From Dehalococcoidia bacterium (GTDB lineage: Bacteria > Chloroflexota > Dehalococcoidia > Lucifugimonadales > Lucifugimonadaceae), in assembly GCA_028278465.1 (NCBI GenBank), contig JANQEF010000215.1, positions 1 to 7,836 on the forward strand: DNA of 7,836 nucleotides, read 5' to 3'. A program made the position numbers and the translations under genes. The notes under the pieces were generated by a model. That model was not told where the DNA came from. It worked only from the letters and a program-made list of their open reading frames with translations, and ran no database searches. Positions 1 through 6,010 of the stretch are shown piece after piece (within the stretch, counting starts at the first letter, position 1; the number at the start of each line of letters is the position of its first letter).

Positions 1-409
1 GGCCGGATGGCAGGATGATGCGGGCCATCTCGGAGGTGTCGTATGAGCCGCCCCGAGGCCGGACGCCGTTGTTGCGCAGGAAGGCGGCGTCGAAGCCGAC
101 GTTGTGACCGAGGATGGCGTGGGAGCCGATGAATTCGGCGAGCATGGGCCGCACGCGCTCCCACTCGGCGCCGCGCTCGACCTCTTCCTGGGAGATGCCG
201 GTGAGTTCGGTGATGAAGCTGGAGAGCTGGCGATGCGGGTTGACGACGCTGGAGAAGCGGCCGAGTTCTTCTGTTCCACGGAATTTGACTGCGCCGACTT
301 CGATGATGGCGTCTTCCGACGGGTCAACACCGGTGGTTTCGAGGTCGATGGCGACGATGGTCTCGTCAGCGAGTGCCGAGGGAGTGGGTGATGTGGAGGA
401 GGTGGTCAA
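1..409 (-). CDS. DEDDh 3'-5' exonuclease domain, N-terminal part (probably DinG-type helicase/exonuclease)
   Basis: This is the first 136 codons of a protein whose C-terminus lies outside the window. The translation carries the Exo I motif AIDLETTG (Asp22 and Glu24 as metal ligands), a TGIS segment near residue 70, and the Exo II motif GHNVGFDAAFL (Asp107), which define the DnaQ-like DEDDh exonuclease family. These enzymes remove nucleotides from 3' ends using two divalent metals. The following YDTSEMARIILP segment resembles the exonuclease-to-helicase region of Gram-positive-type DinG proteins, so a downstream superfamily 2 helicase domain is inferred; a stand-alone Pol III epsilon-like exonuclease is the alternative. 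The only plausible start is TTG at 409, because an in-frame TGA lies a short way upstream and no ATG or GTG precedes motif I. It has no visible Shine-Dalgarno sequence, so the start is uncertain. It is 316 bases from the phosphotransferase gene, with a repeat between them. Confidence 0.88.
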   Translation of the reverse strand, partial: MTTSSTSPTPSALADETIVAIDLETTGVDPSEDAIIEVGAVKFRGTEELGRFSSVVNPHRQLSSFITELTGISQEEVERGAEWERVRPMLAEFIGSHAILGHNVGFDAAFLRNNGVRPRGGSYDTSEMARIILPSG

Positions 410-543
410 AGTGGCGACTGTTTGTAGGACCGGGCGAATCGAGCGGCGTCACGCACGCGGGCTAATTGGGTGAACTCAGAATCTATCAGGTCACCCGGAC
501 ACGACGAACAGTTCTGTCGATCCTGAGCGAGTACACACCGACC

Positions 544-706
544 CTTCGTCCTGAGTGGCAACGAAGGACCTGGACGAGGGGAGGGGCTCAACGTCTGGTC
601 AAGCTCACTCTCCGACGGCGCGTGCCTGGTTGCTGCTGATCTAGAGAGCGGCGTAGATAGGTCGCCCCACCCACCGGATCCCTCGCTCTGGCTCGGGACG
701 ACGGAG
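544..706. repeat. Interspersed repeat family 2, copy 1
   Basis: This stretch fills most of the 316-base gap between the exonuclease and phosphotransferase genes. It shares ordered blocks with 5833-6007: aggacctgga (565-574 versus 5854-5863), tggtcaagc (596-604 versus 5885-5893), a 16-base identical block starting tcgccccaccc (662-677 versus 5963-5978), and a gctcgggacga block near the end. The middle parts have diverged. A perfect 7-bp hairpin, ccttcgt/acgaagg (543-549 with 561-567), lies at its left end. It has no tract of T residues that would mark a classical terminator. The element appears non-coding; a 106-codon reading frame crosses it but looks like translated repeat. Confidence 0.7.
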
Positions 707-725
707 CCGTCCCACAGATTCACCA

Positions 726-1832
726 CTAGATCAACTCGGACGTCACGCCCAGCCGCTCGACCCAGCGCGACACGCGGTTAAAAGCCGCTTTGCGAGAAGC
801 GCTGCGGAGATGGTCCGGACCCAGATCAAGGTACGCACCCATTGTGAAAAGGCGGATCGCGAACGCGGACAACGCTCCCAGGCGCAGATCCTCCATCGCA
901 TCGTCTATCGTGTACCCGGCGACGCCTTCGGTCTCCAGGCGCCGGCAGTAGCCACGGAGCAGGTTCGCGAGCGACCCGGCATCGCCGTCGTCGAGGCCGG
1001 TAAGCAACATGAGGCCAAGGTCTGAGGCTGCAGGACCAGGCCCGACGATCCAGTCGAAGAGGATCGCTGTTCGTTCACCGTCCACCTCACGGATCGCCAC
1101 ATTACCTGCTCGCGGGTCCATTTGAAGCAGCGTTCTCGGATGGGTGAGCATGTGTTCCCACAGTTCTGCTACTCGTCCAACAACCGCGTCTCCCAGCCGC
1201 GCCGTGTGTTCGGTCAGCAGCTCCGGCGCCTCGTGCTTTATGCGGTCCCAGATACCCGGTAGGTGCGGCTCGAGATATTCCGCGGCCAGCTGTCTGAACG
1301 GATCACCCGCCCACTCAATTTCGTCGATCTCAGGTGAGTTCCACCACCTGCCATGGAGACCCGCCAGCTCGTGCAGGATCACTCCAGCATCAGCGTGGCT
1401 GAACCCGGCTTCGAGTGAAGTGAGGGTGTCGTTGGACAGCGACTCCATCAGCAGAATCGCTTGCTGCCGGTCTCGGTCTAGAGCGCCGTGGTAGAGCTGT
1501 GGAACTCGTGTCGCTGTCTTCGGGCTGACCTGCGTGTAGAAGATCAGCTCATGCACGAACATCCGGAATGCGTACTCGGCGAAGAGCTCGGTGTCCGAGC
1601 GGTGGCCCTTCACAAATACCCGGTCTGGTAGGCCCGGAGAGTCGGTCGAGTAGGTGATCGTGAGATCGGAGTACCAGCCAGACTGCGCCTGTGAGTCGTC
1701 GATCTGGTTCGCCATGACGGCTGTCACCGCCACCGTGCCTGCGATCACGCCCGAGCTCCGCAGCGCGGCCGTCAGCCACTCCGGCGTGATCTCCTCCGCC
1801 GATCTCGGGATTGGCAGGCTGTTGGCGCCCAC
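726..1832 (-). CDS. Phosphotransferase of the aminoglycoside/choline kinase-like fold
   Basis: The 368-residue product has the landmarks of the APH/EcKinase-like family, which transfers the ATP gamma-phosphate to small hydroxylated or amino substrates. Visible are the ATP-anchoring lysine in RVFVKGH (about Lys75), a helix with conserved Glu in ELIFY (about 95), a hinge-like ILLMES segment (about 126-131), a LHGRWW motif (about 159) typical of this subgroup, the catalytic loop QMDPRAGN (about 237-244) and the metal-binding Asp in ILFDW (about 260). The catalytic loop usually reads HxDxxxxN; here His is Gln, while Asp239 and Asn244 remain. The start is GTG at 1832, chosen because GGAG lies five bases upstream and the start follows the aldolase stop by only 8 bases; a longer reading frame extends upstream but overlaps the aldolase. 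Tight spacing implies co-transcription with the aldolase. The substrate cannot be read from sequence, and antibiotic resistance is not implied. Confidence 0.88.
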   Translation of the reverse strand: MGANSLPIPRSAEEITPEWLTAALRSSGVIAGTVAVTAVMANQIDDSQAQSGWYSDLTITYSTDSPGLPDRVFVKGHRSDTELFAEYAFRMFVHELIFYTQVSPKTATRVPQLYHGALDRDRQQAILLMESLSNDTLTSLEAGFSHADAGVILHELAGLHGRWWNSPEIDEIEWAGDPFRQLAAEYLEPHLPGIWDRIKHEAPELLTEHTARLGDAVVGRVAELWEHMLTHPRTLLQMDPRAGNVAIREVDGERTAILFDWIVGPGPAASDLGLMLLTGLDDGDAGSLANLLRGYCRRLETEGVAGYTIDDAMEDLRLGALSAFAIRLFTMGAYLDLGPDHLRSASRKAAFNRVSRWVERLGVTSELI

Positions 1833-1837
1833 GACGA

Positions 1838-1841
1838 CTCC
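1838..1841 (-). promoter_or_regulatory. Ribosome binding site of the phosphotransferase gene
   Basis: The minus strand reads GGAG followed by five bases and the GTG start at 1832. The site overlaps the last base of the aldolase TAG stop codon (1841-1843), which supports translational coupling of the two genes and fixes the start well inside a much longer open frame. Confidence 0.75.
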
Positions 1842-2569
1842 TACCTCGGCAGCTCCTGTAGCACGGTTACGCCCGCCTCGATGTACTTCTCGCGTAGCTT
1901 CCAGTCGTAGTTGCGGTACATCACCTTCACGCCGGCGTCGTTCGCAACCTTCACCGCGTACTCCAGCGCAGCGTCGTCCGAGCCAGCCAACGCGTGGTGC
2001 GGGTGCGCCTCTCGATCCAGGCTCAGGTCTGCCGGACCCCACGAAATGCAGTCGACACCCTCTCGCACCAGCGTCGGGATGTTCGTGATGGCCTGGATCG
2101 ACTCCACCTGCAGCATCAAGACACCGAACCCGTTCCACCACTGCGTGTAGTCGTGGATATCCGGGTTTTCCGCCACGCCGACCCGCGTCGCTCCGCCCCA
2201 GCTGCGCTTGCCGAACGGCCGGTAGTAGAAGTAGTCGACAGCCTCCTGCGCGGTGGACTCCAGTTCGGTCTGCGGCACCTCGATGCACGTCGGGCCGAGG
2301 TCGAGCCAGTTGCCGATCTGCCAGGTGTAGTTGGTGTGCTTGATGCGGAAGTGGACCGGGATGGAGAGTTCCTGCGCCGCCACGCAGATGGACTGCAGCG
2401 TCGGCTCACTCAGCGGGGCGTGCTGTGAGTCGACGGCGATGTAGTTGTACTGGTCGTCTTTGCTCCAGATGTCTTCGATCTGGGTTTTGGTGGCGTCCCA
2501 GGGCACGGAGACGCCGATGGTCGTCTCGCCGCGCCTGATGCGTTCTTTCAGGTTCTCTTCGCCTGCCAT
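1841..2569 (-). CDS. HpcH/HpaI-type aldolase family protein
   Basis: The 242-residue protein has the family signature of class II (metal-dependent) aldolases that cleave or form 2-oxo-3-hydroxy acids (for example HpaI and RhmA), and it should be a cytosolic TIM barrel. Residues matching the known active site are His50 in VDSQHAP (catalytic base position), Arg75 in HFRIKH (pyruvate-binding arginine position), and the metal ligands Glu156 in LQVES and Asp181 in WGPADLS; their 25-residue spacing is close to that of HpaI. It ends soon after the last barrel strand, slightly short for the family (usually about 250-270). The usual EHG motif reads QHA, and the loop after residue 112 (DYFYYRPFGKRSWGG) is aromatic-rich, so the substrate may differ from characterised members. 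ATG at 2569 is preceded by GAGG with five bases of spacing. It heads a two-gene operon with the phosphotransferase. The actual substrate is unknown. Confidence 0.9.
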   Translation of the reverse strand: MAGEENLKERIRRGETTIGVSVPWDATKTQIEDIWSKDDQYNYIAVDSQHAPLSEPTLQSICVAAQELSIPVHFRIKHTNYTWQIGNWLDLGPTCIEVPQTELESTAQEAVDYFYYRPFGKRSWGGATRVGVAENPDIHDYTQWWNGFGVLMLQVESIQAITNIPTLVREGVDCISWGPADLSLDREAHPHHALAGSDDAALEYAVKVANDAGVKVMYRNYDWKLREKYIEAGVTVLQELPR

Positions 2570-2648
2570 GCTGACCTCGTGGTGGTGTGAAGGTGGGTCG
2601 TGGGGCCGCAGGATATGCCATCCCGAGCGAACGCGAGGGAGCGTCGTT

Positions 2649-2806
2649 TGTGTTCCCTGAGCGAAGTCGAAGGGTCTCTCACACAGAAAACTTGTTCTGT
2701 CAGCACGAGTCTTGACCGCAGAGATCCTTCGACTCCGCTGTGCTCCGCTCAGGAAACACAGACGTCCCGGCGGAAGCCGGGACCGGGCGGGGCAAGCACC
2801 GCCCCT
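2649..2806. repeat. Interspersed palindromic repeat family 1, copy A
   Basis: The copy lies in the 330-base gap between argC and the aldolase gene. Its outer part is an imperfect palindrome: the left arm begins tgtgttccctgagcg (from 2649) and the right arm ends cgctcaggaaacaca (to 2760), with gtcgaagg and ccttcgac forming the inner arms. It continues with a perfect 8-bp hairpin gtcccggc/gccgggac (2764-2771 with 2776-2783, loop ggaa) and a 6-bp hairpin gggcgg/ccgccc (2785-2790 with 2799-2804), ending in cccta. The same order of parts occurs at 4017-4165 and 6051-6213. No coding capacity is evident, so a mobile miniature element or a REP-like repeat is the best description. The flank at about 2620-2645 (tcccgagcga...gaggga) forms another small inverted repeat. 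Confidence 0.85.
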
Positions 2807-2863
2807 ACCAACTGGAAGCGTGGGACCGCTGGTCCTTAACAAGGCGAATGACCCACCCCCTGA

Positions 2864-2888
2864 CCCCCCTCCCAAGCTGGGAGGGGGG
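2864..2888. terminator. Strong C/G-rich hairpin just downstream of argC
   Basis: A perfect 11-bp stem is formed by 2864-2874 (ccccccтccca in outline, six C then T, three C, A) and 2878-2888, with a 3-base loop (agc). It sits 11 bases beyond the argC stop in the direction of transcription and could end or stabilise that transcript. There is no run of U after the stem on either strand, so a classical intrinsic terminator is not shown. Related, weaker hairpins accompany the other copies of repeat family 1 (3980-3998 and 6011-6045), so it may equally be a module of the repeat. Confidence 0.5.
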
Positions 2889-2899
2889 AAGAGTCGTCC

Positions 2900-3859
2900 C
2901 TACACGCTCAGGCCTGCTGCCTCGTCCATGCCCAGCATCAGGTTCATGTTCTGCACTGCGGCGCCGGAAGCGCCCTTGCCCAGGTTGTCTAGCTGCGCTA
3001 TCAGCAGGATGTGCCCGTTCTTGTTCGGCAACACCGAGAGGTCAAGGCGGTTGGTGTCGTTGCAAGCGCGCGGATCGAACGCAGGGTCGGAATACTCCAG
3101 CGCTTCGTCGATCGGCACAACGTTTATGAACCGCTCGTCCGCGTAGCGGCGGTTCAGCGACTCCCAGATCGCCCCGGCATCGACACCGTCGTCCAGCAGT
3201 GAACTGTGGAGCGGCATCTCGACCCGCATGCCGGTCGGAAATGCGCCGACCGACGGCATGAACTGTGGCTGGTGGACCAGGTGCGAGTACTTCGTCATCT
3301 CCGGGATGTGCTTGTGCCGGGTTTCGATGGCGTATGGCGTGTGGAACGGCAGATGGCCAAGCTCCGGCTCGCCGCCCTCCCAGCGGGCGATCATCTTCTT
3401 GCCGCCGCCTGTGTAGCCGGAGACGGCGTGGACGGTGAGCGGGAACTTGTTCGAGATCAGGCCGTCTTCGACGAGCGGCCGCGTGGCGAGGATGACGCCT
3501 GTCGGGTAGCAGCCGGGGTTCGAGACCCTGTCCGACTCACCGATCGCCTCTCTCTGGCCTTTCGCCATCTCAGGCAGGCCGAAGACCCAGTTGTCGTCGA
3601 CCCTGTGGGCGGTCGAGGCGTCGATGACCCGTGTGCCGCTGGTTTCGGCCCACTCGCAGGCTTCGAGAGCGGCGTCGTCCGGCAGGCAGAGGATTGCCAG
3701 ATCAGCCTCTTCGTAGGCGGCGCGGCGTACCTCTGTGTCGCGGCGGTCCTCTTCGCTGATCGAGATCAGTTCGAGGTCGTCACGCTCTTCGAGCCGGCTC
3801 TGGATCCTGAGCCCGGTGGTGCCGTGCGATCCGTCTATGAAGACTCTGGGCTGTGGCAT
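2900..3859 (-). CDS. argC: N-acetyl-gamma-glutamyl-phosphate reductase, type 2 (ArgC)
   Basis: The enzyme catalyses the third step of arginine biosynthesis in the cytosol, the NADPH-dependent reduction of N-acetylglutamyl-5-phosphate to the semialdehyde. The 319-residue product starts with FIDGSHGTTGLRI (residues 7-19), the dinucleotide-binding motif in the form typical of the short type 2 ArgC. The nucleophilic cysteine is Cys117 in SNPGCYPT, and the catalytic histidine is His184 in HKHIPEM. A glycine-rich SGYTGGGKKM loop lies near 147-156. The length fits type 2 (about 310) rather than type 1 (about 345). The C-terminal GKGASGAAVQNMNLMLG segment is the conserved family ending, so the gene is complete. 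ATG at 3859 gives the expected N-terminus, although no Shine-Dalgarno sequence precedes it. No other arg gene is nearby. Its TAG stop lies in a repeat-related tail (cgtccctac). Confidence 0.96.
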   Translation of the reverse strand: MPQPRVFIDGSHGTTGLRIQSRLEERDDLELISISEEDRRDTEVRRAAYEEADLAILCLPDDAALEACEWAETSGTRVIDASTAHRVDDNWVFGLPEMAKGQREAIGESDRVSNPGCYPTGVILATRPLVEDGLISNKFPLTVHAVSGYTGGGKKMIARWEGGEPELGHLPFHTPYAIETRHKHIPEMTKYSHLVHQPQFMPSVGAFPTGMRVEMPLHSSLLDDGVDAGAIWESLNRRYADERFINVVPIDEALEYSDPAFDPRACNDTNRLDLSVLPNKNGHILLIAQLDNLGKGASGAAVQNMNLMLGMDEAAGLSV

Positions 3860-3927
3860 TGGAGGTCGGTTGTTGGGTGATCAGTGGATTAGATGCGTTG
3901 GGCCCGATTGCGGACACCTGATCCGAT

Positions 3928-3933
3928 CTTATA
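3928..3933 (-). promoter_or_regulatory. argC: Possible -10 element for argC
   Basis: On the minus strand TATAAG lies about 68 bases upstream of the argC ATG, between that gene and repeat copy B. I find no convincing -35 hexamer at 16-18 bases, so this is a weak candidate promoter only. Confidence 0.2.
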
Positions 3934-3979
3934 CCCGTATTCGGCGCAGGCCATAGCGAATTGTTGGCGAGTGTCCTGC

Positions 3980-4165
3980 CTCCCAGCTTGTGAGGGAGTT
4001 AGAGGGTGGGTTGGTGGTGTTCCCTGAGCTCGTCGAAGGGTCTCTTGAGGAGCCAACCCATCTTGTCAGGGCGAGTCTCTACACCAGAGGTACTTCGACT
4101 ACGCTGCGCTCCGCTCAGGAAACACGGCTGTCACCGTCGCCGGGCGCGGCAAGCTTCTCCCCTAC
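3980..4165. repeat. Interspersed palindromic repeat family 1, copy B, with preceding hairpin
   Basis: A small hairpin ctccc/gggag (3980-3984 with 3994-3998) is followed at 4017 by gtgttccctgag, then gtcgaagggtctct, a ttgaggagccaaccca block shared with copy C, and the returning arm cttcgactacgc...cgctcaggaaacac, ending in ggcaagcttctcccctac at about 4165. The internal gtcccggc hairpin of copies A and C is degenerate here (ctgtcaccgtcgccggg). The element fills most of the gap between argC and the winged-helix-like gene, and its right end overlaps that gene's TAG stop (4162-4164). Confidence 0.83.
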
Positions 4166-5001
4166 TCCGCCAGCGGGAGGTCCACCGGGGGTGGTGGCGA
4201 CGGCTTGCCGTGGATGGTGTCCTGCGCCGCCAGCAGCTGCCTGCGGGCCCACAGCACCGTTAGCGCCGCATCTACGTTCGAAACGCTCTCCGGCAGCGAA
4301 AGCCGTCCATCCGGCAGCACGATCTCTATACGCGGAACATCACTCAGGTCATCGGCCGCCGCAGCCGGCCCGTCGCCCGGAGCCCTGTCTGCCATCGCCG
4401 AGCCAACAAGACCCGGTGCCATGACATCCTCGACCGGATGCGAGGAGCCGTTCGTAGACGGTCCTTCAACCGGCTCGTCCGTCACATCGAAAGCGACGCC
4501 CACGCCCGATTCTGAACTGGAAACTGCGCCATTCACCGGGCGATTCGCCAGCAGTGGCCTCGCCTCGGAAAACACCCGGTCCAGCGCCACGATCCTGCTC
4601 GCGACGGTCGGCCGGTCGGCGCCCGTGATCTCTTCAACCAGCACCGCTAGGCGAGCATGGTCGTAGGGGCCCGCACTCATACGTGACGCCATCTTGGCGA
4701 AGAGGTTCACATGCGCCGCCAGCGACTGCCTGGCCGCATCCGACTCCTGCGGCGAGAGCGGGTTGACCGCCCGGAGGCCGTCACGGCTGACTCGAAGGCG
4801 GCTGCGGCCCGTCACGATGCCCCACATACGCAGGGCGCCGATGCGAGCGGCGAAGGCGCCGCCACGTTCAGCCATGCCCAGCGAGCGGGCCAGGCCGTGC
4901 CTGGAGACCTCGCCGGCAAACTCACGGGAGATCTTCTTGCCGAGCTCGATGCTCTCGGTGAGGCCGATCTCCGGGTATTCGTATTCGCCTAGCCTTGCCA
5001 T
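4162..5001 (-). CDS. Uncharacterised protein with winged-helix-like N-terminal region
   Basis: I do not recognise a named family. The 279-residue product begins with a compact segment (about residues 5-80) containing an acidic/hydrophobic helix, SIELGKKISREF, then GLARSLGM, GGAFAARIGALRMWGIV and GRSRLRVSRDGLRAV. This layout of helix, helix, recognition-like helix and basic wing suggests a winged helix-turn-helix, so DNA or RNA binding is inferred. Residues 85-145 look helical (RQSLAAHVNLFAKM, HARLAVLVEEI). Residues 150-220 are low-complexity, acidic and Ser/Pro/Ala-rich, probably a disordered linker. A second ordered segment at about 222-260 reads RIEIVLPDGR, then LPES and DAALTVLWARRQLLA, before a proline-rich tail. 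ATG at 5001 is preceded by GGAG with eight bases between; an in-frame extension upstream crosses the tandem repeats and lacks a ribosome binding site. No signal peptide or membrane segment is seen. Its stop is in repeat sequence. Confidence 0.82.
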   Translation of the reverse strand: MARLGEYEYPEIGLTESIELGKKISREFAGEVSRHGLARSLGMAERGGAFAARIGALRMWGIVTGRSRLRVSRDGLRAVNPLSPQESDAARQSLAAHVNLFAKMASRMSAGPYDHARLAVLVEEITGADRPTVASRIVALDRVFSEARPLLANRPVNGAVSSSESGVGVAFDVTDEPVEGPSTNGSSHPVEDVMAPGLVGSAMADRAPGDGPAAAADDLSDVPRIEIVLPDGRLSLPESVSNVDAALTVLWARRQLLAAQDTIHGKPSPPPPVDLPLAE

Positions 5002-5057
5002 CTCGGGTTCTCCGTTTGTGAGGGAGTGCGTGCGCAGGCCCTCGCGTGTTCCTCTAT

Positions 5058-5091
5058 ATGGGCCGGTTTTCGGCATGGGCCGGTTTTCGGC
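5058..5091. repeat. Perfect 17-base tandem duplication with internal dyad
   Basis: The unit atgggccggttttcggc occurs twice back to back (5058-5074 and 5075-5091) without mismatch. Each unit contains gccg-gtttt-cggc, a dyad able to act as a protein-binding half-site pair or a tiny hairpin. The array lies 57-90 bases upstream of the ATG of the winged-helix-like gene, and on the minus strand the near copy is followed by TATAGA (5053-5058), a possible -10 element. A regulatory role is inferred from position only. Confidence 0.6.
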
Positions 5092-5832
5092 GCTTGGCGG
5101 GACTTTTTGGTCCCGGCTCTGCGCTATCGGCGAATTGCCGCCGCTTACGCCTCCATGTTGCTCCGGTCGCCGCGGAATGTGCTGCGTGTGCGCCCCCATC
5201 TTTCGGCGGAATCGCGGCGCATTGCCGGAGGACCGCAAAAATGCGCCGGAACGGGGTTTGCGCCGCCGCTTGCCGCGTTTTGCCGGCTGGAGAGAGGTGG
5301 AAGGCTTACGGCGTACGTGTGGTGGCGCCGGGGCCGCTTTGAGTTGACACGGGTGCCATTCTCGTTGGTGCAGACACGCAGAGGCTGTCTGAGGGCGTGT
5401 GAGGGTGCTGAGATGGGCTGAGTGCTCTGTACCGTGTTGGCACGCAGCGATGGGTGTTTAGTCGACTGAGGCGGTGATCAGGCTAGTTGGAGAGCGTTTG
5501 GGCAGGTGTTTGAGAGCGCGGACTGGACGCTGTACTGGGGCTGAAGCGGCGAAACTAGGTTCGGGCGATATGTGGAGCTGCGCGGTGGTCCTGGTGGTCG
5601 CCCAAGGCCGTGTTCCGGCGCAAGTAGCCGCGATCGGACGGCGATTCGCCGGCGCAAGTGCGTTGTCTGTGCGGTAGTTCCAGCGCATTCGTGAGTCGCT
5701 TTTTACGTACTGTTTAGTTTGGAAACGGAACCTGCGAAAAAGGTGTGTTCAGTTCAGATGCGCCGCACTTGCCGCAAACCCCGAAAAAGGGCGTAGTTGT
5801 TAAGTACTTTTTAGCGAGTGAGTGGCCTGTTA
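5092..5832. other. Gene-free region with small dyads and direct repeats
   Basis: I see no convincing gene here. Open frames on both strands are short, compositionally odd and lack ribosome binding sites. Structure present includes a gggac/gtccc hairpin with a T-rich loop (about 5099-5114), an 11-base direct repeat ccggcgcaagt at 5615-5625 and 5649-5659, a perfect 13-base dyad cggcga-t-tcgccg at 5639-5651, and an inverted 9-base copy cgcacttgc at 5764-5772 matching gcaagtgcg at 5654-5662. From about 5698 to 5815 the sequence is richer in A and T than its surroundings, with runs such as ttttta and gaaaaa. No tRNA cloverleaf or rRNA sequence was recognised. Confidence 0.6.
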
Positions 5833-6007
5833 CTTCGTCGTGAGTGGCGGCGGAGGACCTGGATGGGGTGTGGGGCTCCAAACGTGGTCAAGCGTTGGTG
5901 TCGGGTCCGCCGACTGATCGGCGTCAGAGGCGACCGCTGATTCAGAGACAACTCCAAATGGATCGCCCCACCCACCGGGTCCCTCGCACCCGCTCGGGAC
6001 GAAGGAG
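5833..6007. repeat. Interspersed repeat family 2, copy 2
   Basis: This is the second, same-orientation copy of the element at 544-706, with the shared blocks cttcgtcntgagtggc, aggacctgga, tggtcaagc, tcgccccacccaccgg and gctcgggacga in the same order. The left-end hairpin of copy 1 is degraded here. It abuts the hairpin and copy C of repeat family 1, so two repeat families lie back to back upstream of position 6213. Confidence 0.7.
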
Positions 6008-6010
6008 ATC

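Noticed and set aside
104..473. Plus-strand open frames across the exonuclease gene
   Set aside because: They are antisense to a clear DEDDh exonuclease with intact motifs and have no motif of their own.
406..726. A 106-codon minus-strand open frame between the phosphotransferase and exonuclease genes
   Set aside because: It runs through repeat family 2, its translation is low-complexity Ser/Pro/Arg-rich with no recognisable motif, and its start has no ribosome binding site beyond chance.
726..2288. A longer 520-codon version of the phosphotransferase
   Set aside because: The upstream part is the wrong frame of the aldolase gene; the GTG at 1832 has a GGAG site and standard operon spacing.
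1841..2875. A longer 344-codon version of the aldolase
   Set aside because: The extra 102 residues translate palindromic repeat copy A, while ATG at 2569 has a good ribosome binding site and gives the expected family N-terminus.
5340..5375. A plus-strand promoter from the TTGACA at about 5343-5348
   Set aside because: No -10 hexamer follows at suitable spacing and no plus-strand gene lies downstream.
5026..5421. Overlapping plus-strand open frames of 98-217 codons, one extending back to 4694
   Set aside because: They are Arg/Ala/Cys-rich, lie opposite or beside the minus-strand gene, lack ribosome binding sites and show no family motif; high GC content produces such frames by chance.
5458..5688. 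Short opposing open frames of 67-76 codons
   Set aside because: Composition is unlike the real genes in the window and no motif or ribosome binding site supports either frame.
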